Assembly (NCBI GenBank): GCA_022925895.1
Contig: JAKSYS010000017.1
Coordinates: 62,001 to 126,000, forward strand
Reading direction: 5' to 3'
Length of the DNA stretch: 64,000 nt
From: Fragilaria crotonensis
Lineage: Eukaryota > Bacillariophyta > Fragilariophyceae > Fragilariales > Fragilariaceae
The notes under the pieces are model-generated. The model saw only the letters and a program-made list of their open reading frames with translations. It was not told the DNA's origin and did not search any database. The position numbers and the translations under genes are program-made. The stretch's first letter is position 1; each line of letters opens with the position of its first letter. Shown in pieces: positions 25,113 to 34,882 of the stretch.

Positions 25113-26460
25113 ATGGCATCGGGCTCAACTAGTGGTATTACCTCTTCTTCGCGATGTGCTGGTTGTCATCGATTGTTCAAGAGGCTTTCAACTCACATTG
25201 CTCAGAGTCCCATTTGCGAGCAGCTCTACACAACATGCCACGAGTTCATTTCTGGTAGTGTTCTTTGTAACAATGATGCGGCAACACAATCCTCACCACT
25301 AAGGAGAAGCGGACGGCTTTCATCAAATGATTTGTCATCTGTGACTCATCCACTTTCTGGGAATCTTTCTTCGACAAGGAAGCCGGCAAATGGTCCAGCA
25401 TTGACTCGAAAGACGAACGTGCAATCGTCAAAAGTGGACGCATCATCAGGTATAGCCAGGACTAGCAAAGAGCGTTGTTTCGAGGATGGTAAGATTGAAG
25501 ATGATCGCGAGGATGGATTCCCATCATTAGATGATGCACTTCCTTGGAACAATGAGGAGAAGATCCTCCACGTTGACGGAGAAGGGCACCCGATCGATGT
25601 GTGCTGAAACTGTATGAGGAACTGCTTGAGTTGCGTTCAAATCCACTTGGCCTCGACCGATTCTCTCGAGAGGAAAAGGTCCATATTGAATTGCTACACC
25701 TTCTCAAGGAGCTAAATGCACCTCTCAATGCATTTACTCGTATTCTTAATTGGTCAGCTCAAGCCAACAGTAATGGACATATATTCCAGGTGGACTGCCA
25801 ACCATCCCGAGAGAAGGTTGTACAAAAGTTGTATTGCAGGTACAACATGAAGGGATTAATACCAAAGGAGAAGCAGCTCTATCTGCCTTATTCAAAGAGG
25901 ATCGTATCCATGGTGTATTTTGATGCCTCTCAAGTCTTCGCATCTCTCCTCTCGTGCCCTCTTCTGAATCGCGACGAAAACTATTTGTTTCATGAACATA
26001 AGGATCCTTTTGTTGAACCCTCAAAGTCTGGTGACATTGAGACATCAATACAGGTCGTTGTTACCGCAGGACGTACAAAGAACTTGTCAAGAAAAAGGGT
26101 GTCGACATGATTTTGACCAACAGTCGTAGCAATGGACAAGACACAAGTAGACACATATGGTCGGATGCAGATGGAACCCATGACTATATCTCATGGCCTT
26201 CTCAAGCATGGTGTTCGATCGCAGCATAGCGCAATGCGAATCCTTGGCTATATATGCCAATTTCCAGCACACAAGCCGACAAGCAAAAAAGGTAGAAAGT
26301 CTGGGTTTGCTCCCACCATGGCTGCCGATGTTCCTGACGGCACTGTTATTGGTCAAGTTGCACTGAAGTCTATTCCCAATGTGAGCTGGTCCACTTACAT
26401 CCTTAACGAGATGCACATGCAGATCAAGTTCATCCTCGAAGAATCCGGCTTCCTTGTCAT
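25113..26460 (+). pseudogene. Transposase gene, frameshifted and 3'-truncated
   Basis: ATG at 25113 (an upstream TTG in the same frame is not a credible eukaryotic start). The N-terminus has a CCHC-type zinc motif, R-C-A-G-C-x9-H-x6-I-C, within residues 15-38, then a Ser/basic linker. The second block (25601-26110) carries N-A-P-L-N-A-F, N-M-K-G-L-I-P-K-E-K and V-Y-F-D-A-S-Q-V-F-A-S-L. The third (from 26132) has M-D-K-T-Q-V-D-T-Y-G-R-M with a plausible first catalytic Asp, then G-L-L-K-H-G-V-R and A-M-R-I-L-G-Y-I, which resembles the Plavaka/CACTA core order. The blocks lie in different frames, with changes near 25605 and 26110. After about 26460 the plus-strand similarity stops and the opposite-strand gene begins, so the catalytic C-terminus is missing. 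Cannot be active alone. Confidence 0.65.
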
Positions 26461-28130
26461 GGCCACCACGAACGCTACTGTCTCCATTCTGATGATCGCC
26501 AACTTCTTTCTCGCAAGAATCAACAACACCCAACTTGTTGCTTGCCTGACACTGCGCTCTCCCTGCCTTCACTACCTTTTCCTTCGCGGCGGTGAACGTT
26601 CCATACAGCTTGTTACCAAACTTCTTGCGATCGAAACCAACTTTTCCACCGCTGAGTCCGTCAGGCTGGGAGATCGACGTACAGTGTCTGATTACACGAC
26701 CATCCCAACTGATTGCCACACCATGTCCAAGTTTAATAGCCAGGCCAGCGAAAGGTTTCCCCTCCAATTGCTCTCCATGTGCCCCCGCCGGGTGCCCGTT
26801 GCCGTGGACGTTCGGCAGAACAAAATACCAGTTGGCACCACAGCCGGGAATCTCTTCCGTCAAACACTGTAGCCTTGTGAAGCGTCGTGCACGTCGAAGT
26901 GCGACGAATTACCAAGGTTGACACTCATGTCAATAGTAAATCCTGCGCTACGTTTTTATGGGGTCACCTTCCATTGGTGAGATAGGCTGGAGACCAGTAT
27001 CGGATTCCGTGTCCCTCATCACAGCCAGCACCTGAGGAAGAAAACTTCCCACATCGTGCCAAACAAAGGACCATATTTCGCAGAAGGCGCTCAGGAACCA
27101 TCAGATTCGAAGCATAGGGACGCATCGCACCATTAAAGTCAAAGCCAGTACCAATGGCGTGCATTGTGCCAACATCACCACCTTTAGACCTCACACTCCC
27201 ACCCTTTCCCAGTCGACGGTTCAACACAGTGTTGTGGAATGTGATGTGGTTCAATGCCCCAAGTAGGTGCGTGTGGTGGTCCCATTCGTCACGATACATA
27301 GCAGATTGTCGGTCGGCTTCGCCATCAACGACCATCAGGTTCCTGATCATAACCACCGACTGCCGATCAGCACAATGACCCACAGTGTCAACATCAATCC
27401 AAACATCCACGTAGTGATCGAGTGCTGGATCGATGATCCAACACTGTTCAGGAGCCTAAAGTGGTGGCAACCCATGGCATAGTGGCGGCCATTCATCCTC
27501 GCACTGTTGGACCTCGCCAGACGGCGGTTATACTCAGCCTTCAAAACACCTTGCGGCCAACAGCCAATATCCTGGCCGTTGAAAATGTCCGGTGGCAGCA
27601 TGGGACCATCACTGTCATGACACTGTACTGCCCTATAGATTATGCGATTCTGTCGTCGTGCAATTGTTTTGTGGAGTGAAATCCTCCAAGCCGACACACG
27701 GTTGAAGTCGCGATAGTACTTTGCAGACCATCGGGTATCCGAAAACCTTTTCACGTAGCCATCCTTGCCAAATGTGTACGTGACTTCGGCAACTCCTGTA
27801 ACACCACTGCTGGATAGCGGCGTCACCGTTCTCTTCATGCGCAGCCAGCTCATGTCGAGAGGAATGAGTGACTTTGCAACCCCCGCATCACCTTTGCGGC
27901 GCTCCCGTGCACAGTAAAACACGCCACACTGAGGCATAAACAGAATCATTGTCCTGAACTTGTAATCGAATGCATCGTTGAGGTCCTCAGGTTTGTAACA
28001 CCAGACCGTTACAACTTTGTCCGGATCAACGGGAAGTTTACTATTATTCTTATCCCCGCCCTTACCCGCAAACAAGCAATCATTGTCGTCGCCTCCATAT
28101 GGATCGTCAGTGACATCGTTCATGTTAACG

Positions 28131-28207
<77 letters not shown>

Positions 28208-28729
28208 GTTGTTGTCATCCTTGTCAGACTTCCCATTCGGGGAAAACTCCTTGCTGGTTTTCCTTTTGGGGCGAAGGTGCCGGTTAAGAATGACGTCCAT
28301 GACGTAAAATTCTTCGAGATAATCAGACATAGTTCCATGACTAGGGAACATGTCACCCATCTCACGGAGACGGAAAGGCTCGTCGCATCCAAAAGCATCA
28401 GCAATCCATCTGGTGGGAGTGTTGCATATTGTGGGCTCACCAAGAATCCGATTGTCTTCCTTCGTCACACTCTGCTGAAAGCGCAAAGTAAATGCCTCTC
28501 GCTTTGATGGGATCAGAGCCCTAGACAAGAGTGCCATCGCCTGATTTTGGGACGGCAGATATTCACGTGGACTACGTCCCTCTGGAACCGAAGTATCCCC
28601 ATCTCCAGCGGCGTCTTGTTCGTCGTTCGAGAGCCGCGGCGATGATCCCATGCTCAAAACTGATGCCTGGCAAGGCGATGTTCTCTTCGACTTCGCAATC
28701 AGATCACTATCACGTCGATTGGACGACAT
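26460..28729 (-). pseudogene. Opposite-strand transposon gene, frameshifted; possible 2OG-oxygenase-like fold
   Basis: Starts at ATG 28729 and runs 460 codons to 27347, then continues in another frame (27410-26964) and a third (26955-26460). Notable parts: a run of about 26 Asp from an (ATC)n tract at 28132-28209; a block with R-F-S-D-T-R-W-S-A-K-Y-Y; then I-D-V-D-T-V-G-H, A-I-G-T-G-F-D-F and L-G-N-S-S-H-F-D-V-H-D-A-S-Q. Near 26865 one missing base separates Y-S-V from T-E-E-I-P-G-C-G, after which come N-W-Y-F-V-L-P-N-V-H-G and L-G-H-G-V-A-I-S-W-D-G-R-V-I-R-H-C. An HxD followed by a distal His/Arg is suggestive of a 2-oxoglutarate Fe(II) oxygenase, but this is only inference. I do not recognise the gene. 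It abuts the transposase fragment end to end. Confidence 0.55.
28132..28209. repeat. (ATC)n trinucleotide microsatellite coding poly-Asp
   Basis: About 26 uninterrupted CAT/ATC units. On the minus strand it encodes a continuous Asp run in the gene starting at 28729. The uninterrupted array suggests recent slippage; both strands remain open across it only because of the repeat. Confidence 0.95.
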
Positions 28730-29795
28730 GGTATTCCTCTTCCCGCTGTATGGCAGGAAAAGGAAAAAATGTCTTGTTCAGAACCTCTCACTGCTGTATG
28801 GCAGTGCAACGAGCGCGTGATGGATGAAACAACCTCCACTCTCCGCTGTATGGCAGGAGGAAAGGATGCGACAACAACACAAGAGAACGATCCGACAGTG
28901 ATAAGCTACTTCTTGCAAAGTGCTTCAAAGAACACAATTTGAAAGGTTGTGTACAAACTGTGAGTGATAGAAAGCCATACACTTGCGAATGGCAACGACG
29001 TAGTACAGCGTGTACGACACATACTGAAGACTTAAAAATTACTCTGAGTACTTTACTCTAAGTACATTTTTTTAATGCATACATTTTATAGGTAATGTAT
29101 ACCATGTGACTTGACCCAAAAAGTTCAGGAGCACAGAAATCACTCTAAGTACTCTCAATACACACGGCAAGGGTGGCGAGCACATGGTCGGTGCATACCA
29201 AATAGCTACGCCGTAAAAAATGAGTGTGTTTATCACATGACCGATATGTGATAAACAACAATGCAGATGTATACTACATGAGTAGTATACCAAAGTATTG
29301 TAGATAGAAAAATTTAATATGTACTAATGTGATATTATTTTGTATCGCGAAAAATTTGTGGCGTATGGAAGAACGTATGTAACATTATAATGATTAATAT
29401 GATATAAAATGTAACGGACGCACCATATTTACAGAAACAATGCCAAAACACATGTTACTTGAATAGTATGATTAGTACCCAAATTAGTCGAAGTAACTTG
29501 TCACGCGAAACATTATGAAACATCAACTGACAATAAACAAACTATATTACAATACAGATTGAAGTTTAAGGTGGATTAATTACATAATCACTATACAAGG
29601 GTCAATATATGCGATTTCAAAAAGATATGTTCACAAGATTGTTCAACAATGCACGACTTCATTCAAACAAGGCAAAAACATACTAAGCACGCAATAGTAG
29701 CCTTGCAACATATCGCATAGAATTTGCTGTTCATCAATAGTTTAATAGTTTGATAAGACTACCACTTCCCACTCTCCTTCTTGTGTACATCCATC
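28730..29795. other. Divergent intergenic region of the DNA transposon
   Basis: About 1.07 kb between the minus-strand gene starting at 28729 and the plus-strand gene starting at 29796, likely holding both promoters. Three copies of (C/T)GCTGTATGGCAG occur at 28744, 28792 and 28844, about 50 bp apart, just upstream of the minus-strand start. The one at 28791 is a near palindrome (CTGC-TGTATG-GCAG). The rest is AT-rich with no gene seen. Confidence 0.5.
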
Positions 29796-31625
29796 ATGGG
29801 TCCATTGCCAGCTACGAAAGACAACGGTCCACCGGAGGAGACAGCTTCGGAAGACGAGGGTCCACCGGAGGAGATGATGATTCCTCCTCGTCGCAAGTCC
29901 CCTCGCACCCGTAAAAAAGAAGCGAAGGCGACAAGAGTGGCGGCGATTGAGGAGGAGTTCCAGAAGACTGCAAGGAGGCAACTGAACCAGAATCCAAAGA
30001 ACAAGACGAATGAAAAAGGTACGAACAAGACGAATGAAAAAGGTACGAACAAGACGAATGAAAAAGGTACGAACAAGACGAATGAAAAAGGTACGAACAA
30101 GACGAATGAAAAAAGTAAGAAGAATGTTGTAAGTACTAGTACCAACCAGAATGATGAGGGAACCACTGCTGCGGCTCCAATTGATGAGCGAACCGCTGCT
30201 GCTGATTCACTTAATACCGACGACAAGAAGAGGAAGAACAAGAACCCGCAGGTAAGCACGAATACTACCAACAAATCGAGTAAGGGCGCAGCAAAAGTGG
30301 CAAAACTTGTGAAGAAGACGGTGGCACGTAGGGTGGTGACAAGGCGTAACCCGGCACCACCTGAAGAAGAGGAAGAGCAAACATCGGATGACGATAAATC
30401 ATCGGTGGCAGAAATTGTTTTGGTACGTACAGTGGGTACGAAACATAATCCAAAACCACGTGTAAAGGAAGAGGAAGAAGAAGAGCAAAACTCCGCTGCT
30501 AATCATTCACCAGATCCACCACGCTATGTCAATAGGGACGATGTTGATGATGACGAGGAATATGAAACTAGCTACCATACTGCTGACCATTCATCATCAG
30601 ATGATGACGATGACATTCTTGTGGACAATGAAAATGAAGAAGCAGTGGTGGATTGTGATCAGGAGGATTTGTCAACTTCAAGCGACGAGGAGTACGAAAG
30701 GCCAAGGGGGCGTAGGGACAACGAGTATACTACGGGTCATACAGCCAGTAAAATCCCAACGGTTGCGGTTGTTGCCAAAGCACCAACAAGTGCTGCCGCA
30801 TCAACTCTGGGACTTGATGGTGAAACGCTCCACATACGCGGGATGTCGCGATCGCAGTCAATTAAAAATCGGCAAAAACATGTCACTGACCGTGTACGAG
30901 TATTTGTCAAATCCGATATCTTCAGGAAGATCAAGTTTATAAACAGTGATGCGAGTTTTCAACAGGCAATCAGGTTGGTGATGGATCATGAGAATGTGCC
31001 GGAACAGCAGCGTGGTCATTTCCAGATGCTATACGAGAGCGTGTTTAATGAAGCCTTGAACACCAAACGAAGTTCTTGTGAGCAATCGGGTGGAAAGATT
31101 GTTCGAGAAACCATCGCCAAGTTTAAATTGACTGGAGAGGAATTGTTCACAATGGACGAGCTCTGTAAGCTGAGAAGAGCCACAACGGAACGCGAGTTGC
31201 AAGCTTTCTATTGGTTTTTTGGAACATACTTGGAATGCGTGTGCGGAAGGAGGTATTGGGGAAAGCACAAGACAAGGCAGTTGATTTCGGAAGCAAGAGA
31301 GCCCGGTGGTCGTGGCAGAATTGTCACAAAAAGTGACGAGGCATTTGCGTTACTAATGTTTGAAAATTATATTGATAAGTGGAAATCCATGCCTCCTGTT
31401 GCTGATGAGGCCGAAGATTCTGATTCAGAGCAAGGACAACGAAAGAAGAAAGCGAAACCTAGACAGCGAGGAGCATACACACGAACAAAAGTGGGCACTG
31501 CAAATACGGTGGGTGGAGTCATGAGGGAATCGCACGATTCAATGAACTTTACAGCCTTGTGCAGGAAGACAGGCAATGCACCCAAGCAGAGGCAATGGAG
31601 AAGCAATTACTGGCGTTTTGCATGA
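29796..31625 (+). CDS. Transposon accessory protein, 609 codons, unknown function
   Basis: The only long undamaged frame in the DNA transposon. ATG at 29796; an in-frame TTG 15 bp upstream is rejected. Residues 1-65 are charged and basic; about 70-110 are five tandem copies of G-T-N-K-T-N-E-K from a 24-bp minisatellite; 110-330 is low-complexity with alternating basic and long Glu/Asp-rich stretches. From about residue 355 there is a compact, well-mixed domain with T-D-R-V-R-V-F-V-K-S-D-I-F-R-K-I-K-F and C-E-Q-S-G-G-K-I-V-R-E-T-I-A. It probably acts in the nucleus as a DNA-binding or accessory factor. A second frame (31559-31744) reads Q-E-D-R-Q-C-T-Q-A-E-A-M-E-K and looks like the original C-terminus, so one frame change near 31560 may have replaced the last 20 residues. 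Confidence 0.65.
   Translation: MGPLPATKDNGPPEETASEDEGPPEEMMIPPRRKSPRTRKKEAKATRVAAIEEEFQKTARRQLNQNPKNKTNEKGTNKTNEKGTNKTNEKGTNKTNEKGTNKTNEKSKKNVVSTSTNQNDEGTTAAAPIDERTAAADSLNTDDKKRKNKNPQVSTNTTNKSSKGAAKVAKLVKKTVARRVVTRRNPAPPEEEEEQTSDDDKSSVAEIVLVRTVGTKHNPKPRVKEEEEEEQNSAANHSPDPPRYVNRDDVDDDEEYETSYHTADHSSSDDDDDILVDNENEEAVVDCDQEDLSTSSDEEYERPRGRRDNEYTTGHTASKIPTVAVVAKAPTSAAASTLGLDGETLHIRGMSRSQSIKNRQKHVTDRVRVFVKSDIFRKIKFINSDASFQQAIRLVMDHENVPEQQRGHFQMLYESVFNEALNTKRSSCEQSGGKIVRETIAKFKLTGEELFTMDELCKLRRATTERELQAFYWFFGTYLECVCGRRYWGKHKTRQLISEAREPGGRGRIVTKSDEAFALLMFENYIDKWKSMPPVADEAEDSDSEQGQRKKKAKPRQRGAYTRTKVGTANTVGGVMRESHDSMNFTALCRKTGNAPKQRQWRSNYWRFA
30000..30118 (+). repeat. 24-bp coding minisatellite, about five units
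   Basis: Unit GGTACGAACAAGACGAATGA plus AAAA repeated about five times, encoding G-T-N-K-T-N-E-K in the accessory protein. Units are almost identical, so the expansion is recent; 24 bp keeps the frame. Confidence 0.95.
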
Positions 31626-31744
31626 GTCAGGCAGGTCTAGTGCATGGACGAGATGCACGAGGAGGAGAACAAGACAATGACACTGCAGTGCCAGCAGCAA
31701 TGACTGCAACCTTTGTTGAGGCGGCATGGGATTTAGATGATTGA

Positions 31745-32133
31745 GAACGACTGTTTTGCTGAACGACAAAAGAAAGTAAAGAATCGATAAGATAGTAATA
31801 CACGGTATCTATGTGCAAGGGATGTTGCGTTCAGAACATATATGGATGACGGTGATGTACCAATTATAGTTTGAATTAAACATAATATGATTATGAACCG
31901 ACTCTTATAAATTGATGTAATTGCTGAGTACGTAACATAAACGTTTTAATCTCAACAAATATGTTTTGTGCTTGTTTTGTTTGAGACAAATAAATTGCAA
32001 ATCAACTTTATGAAGCTGTTGCGCAATATTTGTTTTAGTCATAACCAAAAATAGTGAAAAGGTACTGATCGGTCATAATTTAATGTTTGGAACTAAACAT
32101 CTAAAAAAACTAAACAATACGCACCTTCTGATG
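31745..32133. other. Transposon right end: AT-rich subterminal region and TIR
   Basis: About 390 bp with no gene, ending in the inverted repeat. Contains CAATATTTGTTT, also present in the left subterminal region near 24640, a possible transposase-binding site. Confidence 0.5.
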
Positions 32134-32135
32134 TA

Positions 32136-33463
32136 TTGCTCATCGATGTACACGAACGTTGGTTGATCCGGCGGTGGGGAGTTGGCATAGGCATTCGTCG
32201 CGTCTACTTTGATGATAGAGTAACCTTCGTTGGCGCAGAGTGCGAAGAAGAGACGCATGATCGGTTGTTCGATGCAGGACGAATACGTATTTGCAAGCTT
32301 CAGCTCGGGGGCAGCACGAGGAGAGCCGTCACAACAGTTGCGTGCCTTCCTGGTTCCGTCGGACTTGATTGAGTAGTTCCAGTGTTGACGGAGAATGATG
32401 GCGCCAGGAGGAGGATGAACCGGGGGTCCGTACATGTCTTGTTTCGCCATGGAGTCGAGTTGCTTCGCTTCCGCTTGGAGCCATTCCTTCCAGTTGGGAG
32501 TCGCTTGAGTTTGCGCCGAGTAAAACCGCCAAGGGCCTGTTCTTCCATTGTTCCAAACACAGTAGTATTGAAGAACGCATCATGAGGAGGATCTGATCGT
32601 AGGATAGAGGCTCATGAATGGTGGCGTGCCCGGGCTCAGGTACTGCTGTGGTGGGGGCAACGAGGAGAGGGGTGGCACGATGCGTGGAACGAAGAGGTTG
32701 ATGTGCAGAGCTGGTCGACGGAGAGATGGATCAGGTCGTCACGGGGCGGTCATGAACCGGGATGTAGCGCTCCGGCGCAAAAACAAGCGTGACGGACGTC
32801 GTCGGACACGGCGGCGGCGGACAGAGCGGCGACAATGGAGTCGCATGTGAGAACCGGAGTGGTGTTGACGGATACAAGAAGCGATGTATTTGCGACGGAC
32901 GTTGCGAATACGAGCGGCGTGGTGCTAGATGATACCAGATACGTAGCCGCGCTTTCAGATGTGACATGCGGTGATCTCGAAACCAAGGGTGGGGTGATCA
33001 CATTTGATGAGCTGAGTGATGGTGTCCAGGCGGTTGAAGGGTCGTCGGTGACCGAGGTTCATCGGGGACAACATGGGACGTTCGATGGGAATAGCGCCAT
33101 CGAGGACAGGTGGCGAAGCAAGGACATCGGGTGGGGCGTCATGATGAAGATCGTTCATACCTTCGTCAAAGCGAGCGTGGTGGCGGTTTTCACGACGGTA
33201 CTGGTCAAGTCATAGTAATATAAGACTTTGAGAGTACGAGAATACCCCAGAAAGATCCCGAGGCGCGAATTGGGGACCATCCGTCCGTACCGAGAAGTAG
33301 TAGGCCGGACATGGACGCGACAGCCAAAAGTACGGAGTTTAGACAAATCGGGGAGTTCACCCCCGCACAATTCATGCGGGCTGAGGGGTCGGGAACCGCG
33401 AGGGACAAAGTTGTAGAGCCGGACGTAATGGTAAAAGGCATACGGCCAAAACGCGGGTCGGAG
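32136..33463 (-). pseudogene. RT start, PDZ-like module and integrase tail of Copia-5
   Basis: Minus-strand pol between the DNA transposon and Copia-6. Integrase tail motifs L-R-T-F-G-C-R-V-H-V-R-P-T and G-I-F-L-G-Y-S-R-T-L-K near 33240-33330. The PDZ-like stretch (H-P-T-L-G-F-E-I-T-A-C-H-I onwards) lies about 33010-32750. RT start with L-R-Q-H-W-N-Y-S-I-K-S-D-G-T-R-K-A-R-N-C-C-D-G and D-A-T-N-A-Y-A-N-S-P-P at 32400-32160. A damaged copy spread over several frames. Confidence 0.8.
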
Positions 33464-33468
33464 AGCAG
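33464..33468. repeat. TSD AGCAG, left copy, of Copia-6
   Basis: AGCAG precedes the LTR at 33469 and recurs at 38876-38880 after the LTR ending at 38875. Both flanks are Copia-5 integrase. Confidence 0.92.
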
Positions 33469-33871
33469 TGTGAGACCCTCCCTAGTACGGCGGCTCCACA
33501 AACAGTGACTCGCTTGAGAGTCGGGTTAGGACAAAGCCGTCGCAATGAAGAGGAACGAACGCAGAAGCAAGAAGGCACGACGCGTGGCGATGTCGATATC
33601 GAACGTGTGATGGGTGATGTGTTGGCGTTCGTGTTGTGGCTAAGTATATCCTTCGGCCTCTTCACCCTTACGATCAAATGGACCGGCAAGAATGCGATTG
33701 AGGGAATAAAGGATTATATTAGAAGTTGTGTGCCGATGGAGTACATCGGCCTTAAGCTAAATTAGTCGGAGTTGCGCATTTGATAGCGCATCAGCATCGA
33801 CCGTAGATAGTCGACCGTGCGCAGTAGACAGTAGCACGGTGTCATGGAGATATATAGAATATGCACTGACA
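33469..33871 (-). repeat. 3' LTR of Copia-6
   Basis: 403 bp, near-identical to 38474-38875. Contains the TATA-like AGATATATAGAATA close to its outer end and is followed by the inverse purine tract CACTCCCATTG. Confidence 0.92.
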
Positions 33872-33934
33872 CACTCCCATTGTGAGCATAGGTCGCAATG
33901 AGCAAACAGAAGTGCATCGGGAAGAGAAGAGAGA

Positions 33935-34882
33935 TTAGGGCGACATTGGTGCCCAGGGAGCGCCATAGTGACCCATGAGACGACGGACATGACGATGGTG
34001 CAAGGTGGAGCCGAGTGACTTTGTCAAAGGAGTCCGCAGAATTGACGACGCCAGGGATATGAGAGAAACAATTTCTCCATTAGCCTTCCATTCTTGCAGA
34101 GCGAAGTGCTGAATGTCGATATGGCGCACGTGGCGTTGGACGACTTGCGTTCACGAGGATGGCAGCGGCGTTATCTTCAAACAGGGTCGTCGGTTCGAGC
34201 TGTGGATAACCGAGTTCGAGTATGGACCGCAAGTATCGCAATCTTGGCGTGAACGGCAGCGAGGAATTCCGCCTCGAGTGGAACTCGTGGAGACCGTCGA
34301 TTGTATCTTGGATTTATACGCCAAGGGACCACCGCCGAGCATGAAAACGAGACCGGTGATTGAGCGACGTGTAGTCAGATCGGTAGCGTGCGCGGCATCC
34401 ACGTATCCGGCGAGTTCGGTAGGCGACTGTGGTTGCGGGAAAACAGGGAGAGATGGATCGGATGGCAGAGGTTGGAAAACGCCGGGCGGAAGCGATGTAA
34501 TGAGAGTGCGTCGCCAATAGAACAAACCCCAATTTTTCGTCATACGAAGATATCGCGCTACGCGTCGTAGGGCATCGTAGTGGACTTTAGCCGGATGATC
34601 GGAGAAACGAGCGAGCGTTGTGACTGCATATCCAATGTCCGGTCGAGCGACGACATATGCGTAAATTAACGCGCCCAGGACACTTCGGTAGGAAAACCCA
34701 GCAGCCGTTTCAAGGTCACGGGATTCGGCAGTGTCATCACGAGGCGCAGTGGCGTAATCATCAAACATTTGTTGTGTTGTTGATGCGGCAAGAGGGTTCA
34801 ATTGGCTTCTCGTCAGCCTCACGTGATCCGGAAGATGACCAACCATAGTGCGCGAGCAGTTTGTCCGATGTAAGACTCGCAT
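33935..34882 (-). pseudogene. RT end and RNase H of Copia-6
   Basis: Minus strand. G-F-S-Y-R-S-V-L-G-A-L-I-Y, A-R-P-D-I-G-Y, G-Y-V-D-A-A-H-A-T-D-L, then I-D-I-Q-H-F-A-L-Q-E-W. Closest to the corresponding regions of Copia-2 and Copia-4. Confidence 0.8.

Larger units (their letters stand above)
24584..32133. mobile_element. TIR DNA transposon (tentatively CACTA/Plavaka-like) inside Copia-5
   Basis: 7,550 bp with terminal inverted repeats of about 24 bp: left end CATCAGAAGGTACG, right end the reverse complement of CATCAGAAGGTGCG. Flanked by TA on each side (24582-24583 and 32134-32135); a 3-bp GTA reading is also possible because of the terminal G. The flanks are one interrupted copia RT codon run (F-V-Y-I-D-E-Q-Y / A-D-W-Y), confirming the edges. 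Content: a damaged transposase gene (plus, 25113-26460), a separate damaged gene on the opposite strand (28729-26460), and a 609-codon accessory gene (plus, 29796-31625). Much more AT-rich than the copia DNA around it. Superfamily assignment rests on the transposase motif and short TSD only. Confidence 0.85.

Noticed and set aside
26132-26872. Full 246-codon plus-strand frame as transposase
   Set aside because: Only about the first 110 codons show the transposase pattern; the rest is antisense to the minus-strand gene.
28017-28307. Plus-strand poly-Ser frame
   Set aside because: Antisense of the (ATC)n poly-Asp tract; no coding signs outside the repeat.
29759-30274. Minus-strand frame with a repeated F-V-P-F-S-F-V-L pattern that looks like a membrane protein
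   Set aside because: It is the antisense of the 24-bp minisatellite in the plus-strand accessory gene; the hydrophobic repeat is a by-product.
24584-32133. LTR-type ends for this insertion
   Set aside because: Its ends are inverted, not direct, repeats, with a 2-bp duplication; no RT or integrase inside.
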